This document shows positions 5,774 through 5,797 of a stretch of DNA of 5,797 bases, piece after piece. The stretch spans positions 1-5,797 of the forward strand of contig JAJFLS010000450.1 in the NCBI GenBank assembly GCA_021772595.1, in the 5' to 3' direction. Made by a program: the position numbers and the translations under genes. This stretch comes from Opitutales bacterium. GTDB lineage: Bacteria > Verrucomicrobiota > Verrucomicrobiia > Opitutales > Opitutaceae. The notes below the pieces were generated by a model. The model saw only the letters and a program-made list of their open reading frames with translations, did no database searches and was not told the DNA's origin. Every line of letters starts with the position of its first letter. Position 1 is the first letter of the stretch.

Positions 5774-5797
5774 TCAGTCGATCACGATCAATTGAGC
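5774..5797 (-). CDS. Possible C-terminal codons of an upstream gene (cut by window edge)
   Basis: One minus-strand frame reads AQLIVID and then TGA at 5776-5774. The stop would lie only ten bases before the ATG of the next gene, the spacing of an operon. Seven codons are too few to identify a product or to prove that the frame is coding. Confidence 0.3.
   Translation of the reverse strand, partial: AQLIVID

Noticed and set aside
1..5797. tRNA or rRNA genes, CRISPR repeats, insertion sequences or long direct repeats
   Set aside because: None were seen by eye on either strand; the window is filled by flagellar genes and short spacers.

Overview
The window is a compact flagellar filament-assembly locus with every supported gene on the minus strand, so transcription runs from high to low coordinates. 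In transcription order it holds: the last few codons of a possible upstream gene; an unrecognised ~202-aa protein; a MAF/MptE-like (DUF115) motility-associated protein of 600 aa; the filament cap protein FliD (574 aa); a 230-aa lipoprotein with a CsgG/GNA1162-like core; a 95-aa FlgM-like anti-sigma-28 protein; and the flagellin chaperone FliS, which runs off the left edge. There is no flagellin gene, RNA gene, mobile element or CRISPR array, and no gene-free stretch longer than about 120 bases.

The organism cannot be fixed from this window. A Gram-negative (diderm) bacterium is likely because the lipoprotein has a clean lipobox and a fold typical of outer-membrane-associated lipoproteins. The mixture of a MAF glycosylation-type gene, a short divergent FlgM and the moderately GC-rich codon use would fit Verrucomicrobiota (Opitutae-like) or a neighbouring phylum, but this is a low-confidence impression.

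Layout: genes 5763-3356 form one translationally coupled pair (unknown protein and MAF protein, ATGA overlap). A 120-base spacer follows, with a hairpin and then a sigma-28-type promoter (TAAA-N15-GCCGAATT) and a good Shine-Dalgarno site directly before fliD. fliD, the lipoprotein gene and flgM follow with gaps of 24 and 75 bases and look like one transcript. A second and better sigma-28-type promoter (TAAA-N15-GCCGATGA) lies inside the last codons of flgM and points at fliS.

Working model (inference): the MAF protein modifies flagellin with a nonulosonic acid-type sugar, FliS carries flagellin to the export gate and FliD caps the growing filament. The lipoprotein may act at the outer membrane or in the periplasm around the flagellum. 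FlgM holds the sigma-28 factor that reads both promoters, so it would form a negative feedback loop with its own operon. The most interesting points are the promoter buried in flgM's C-terminal codons, flgM sitting in the cap/chaperone cluster, and the lipoprotein and unknown gene embedded among late flagellar genes.
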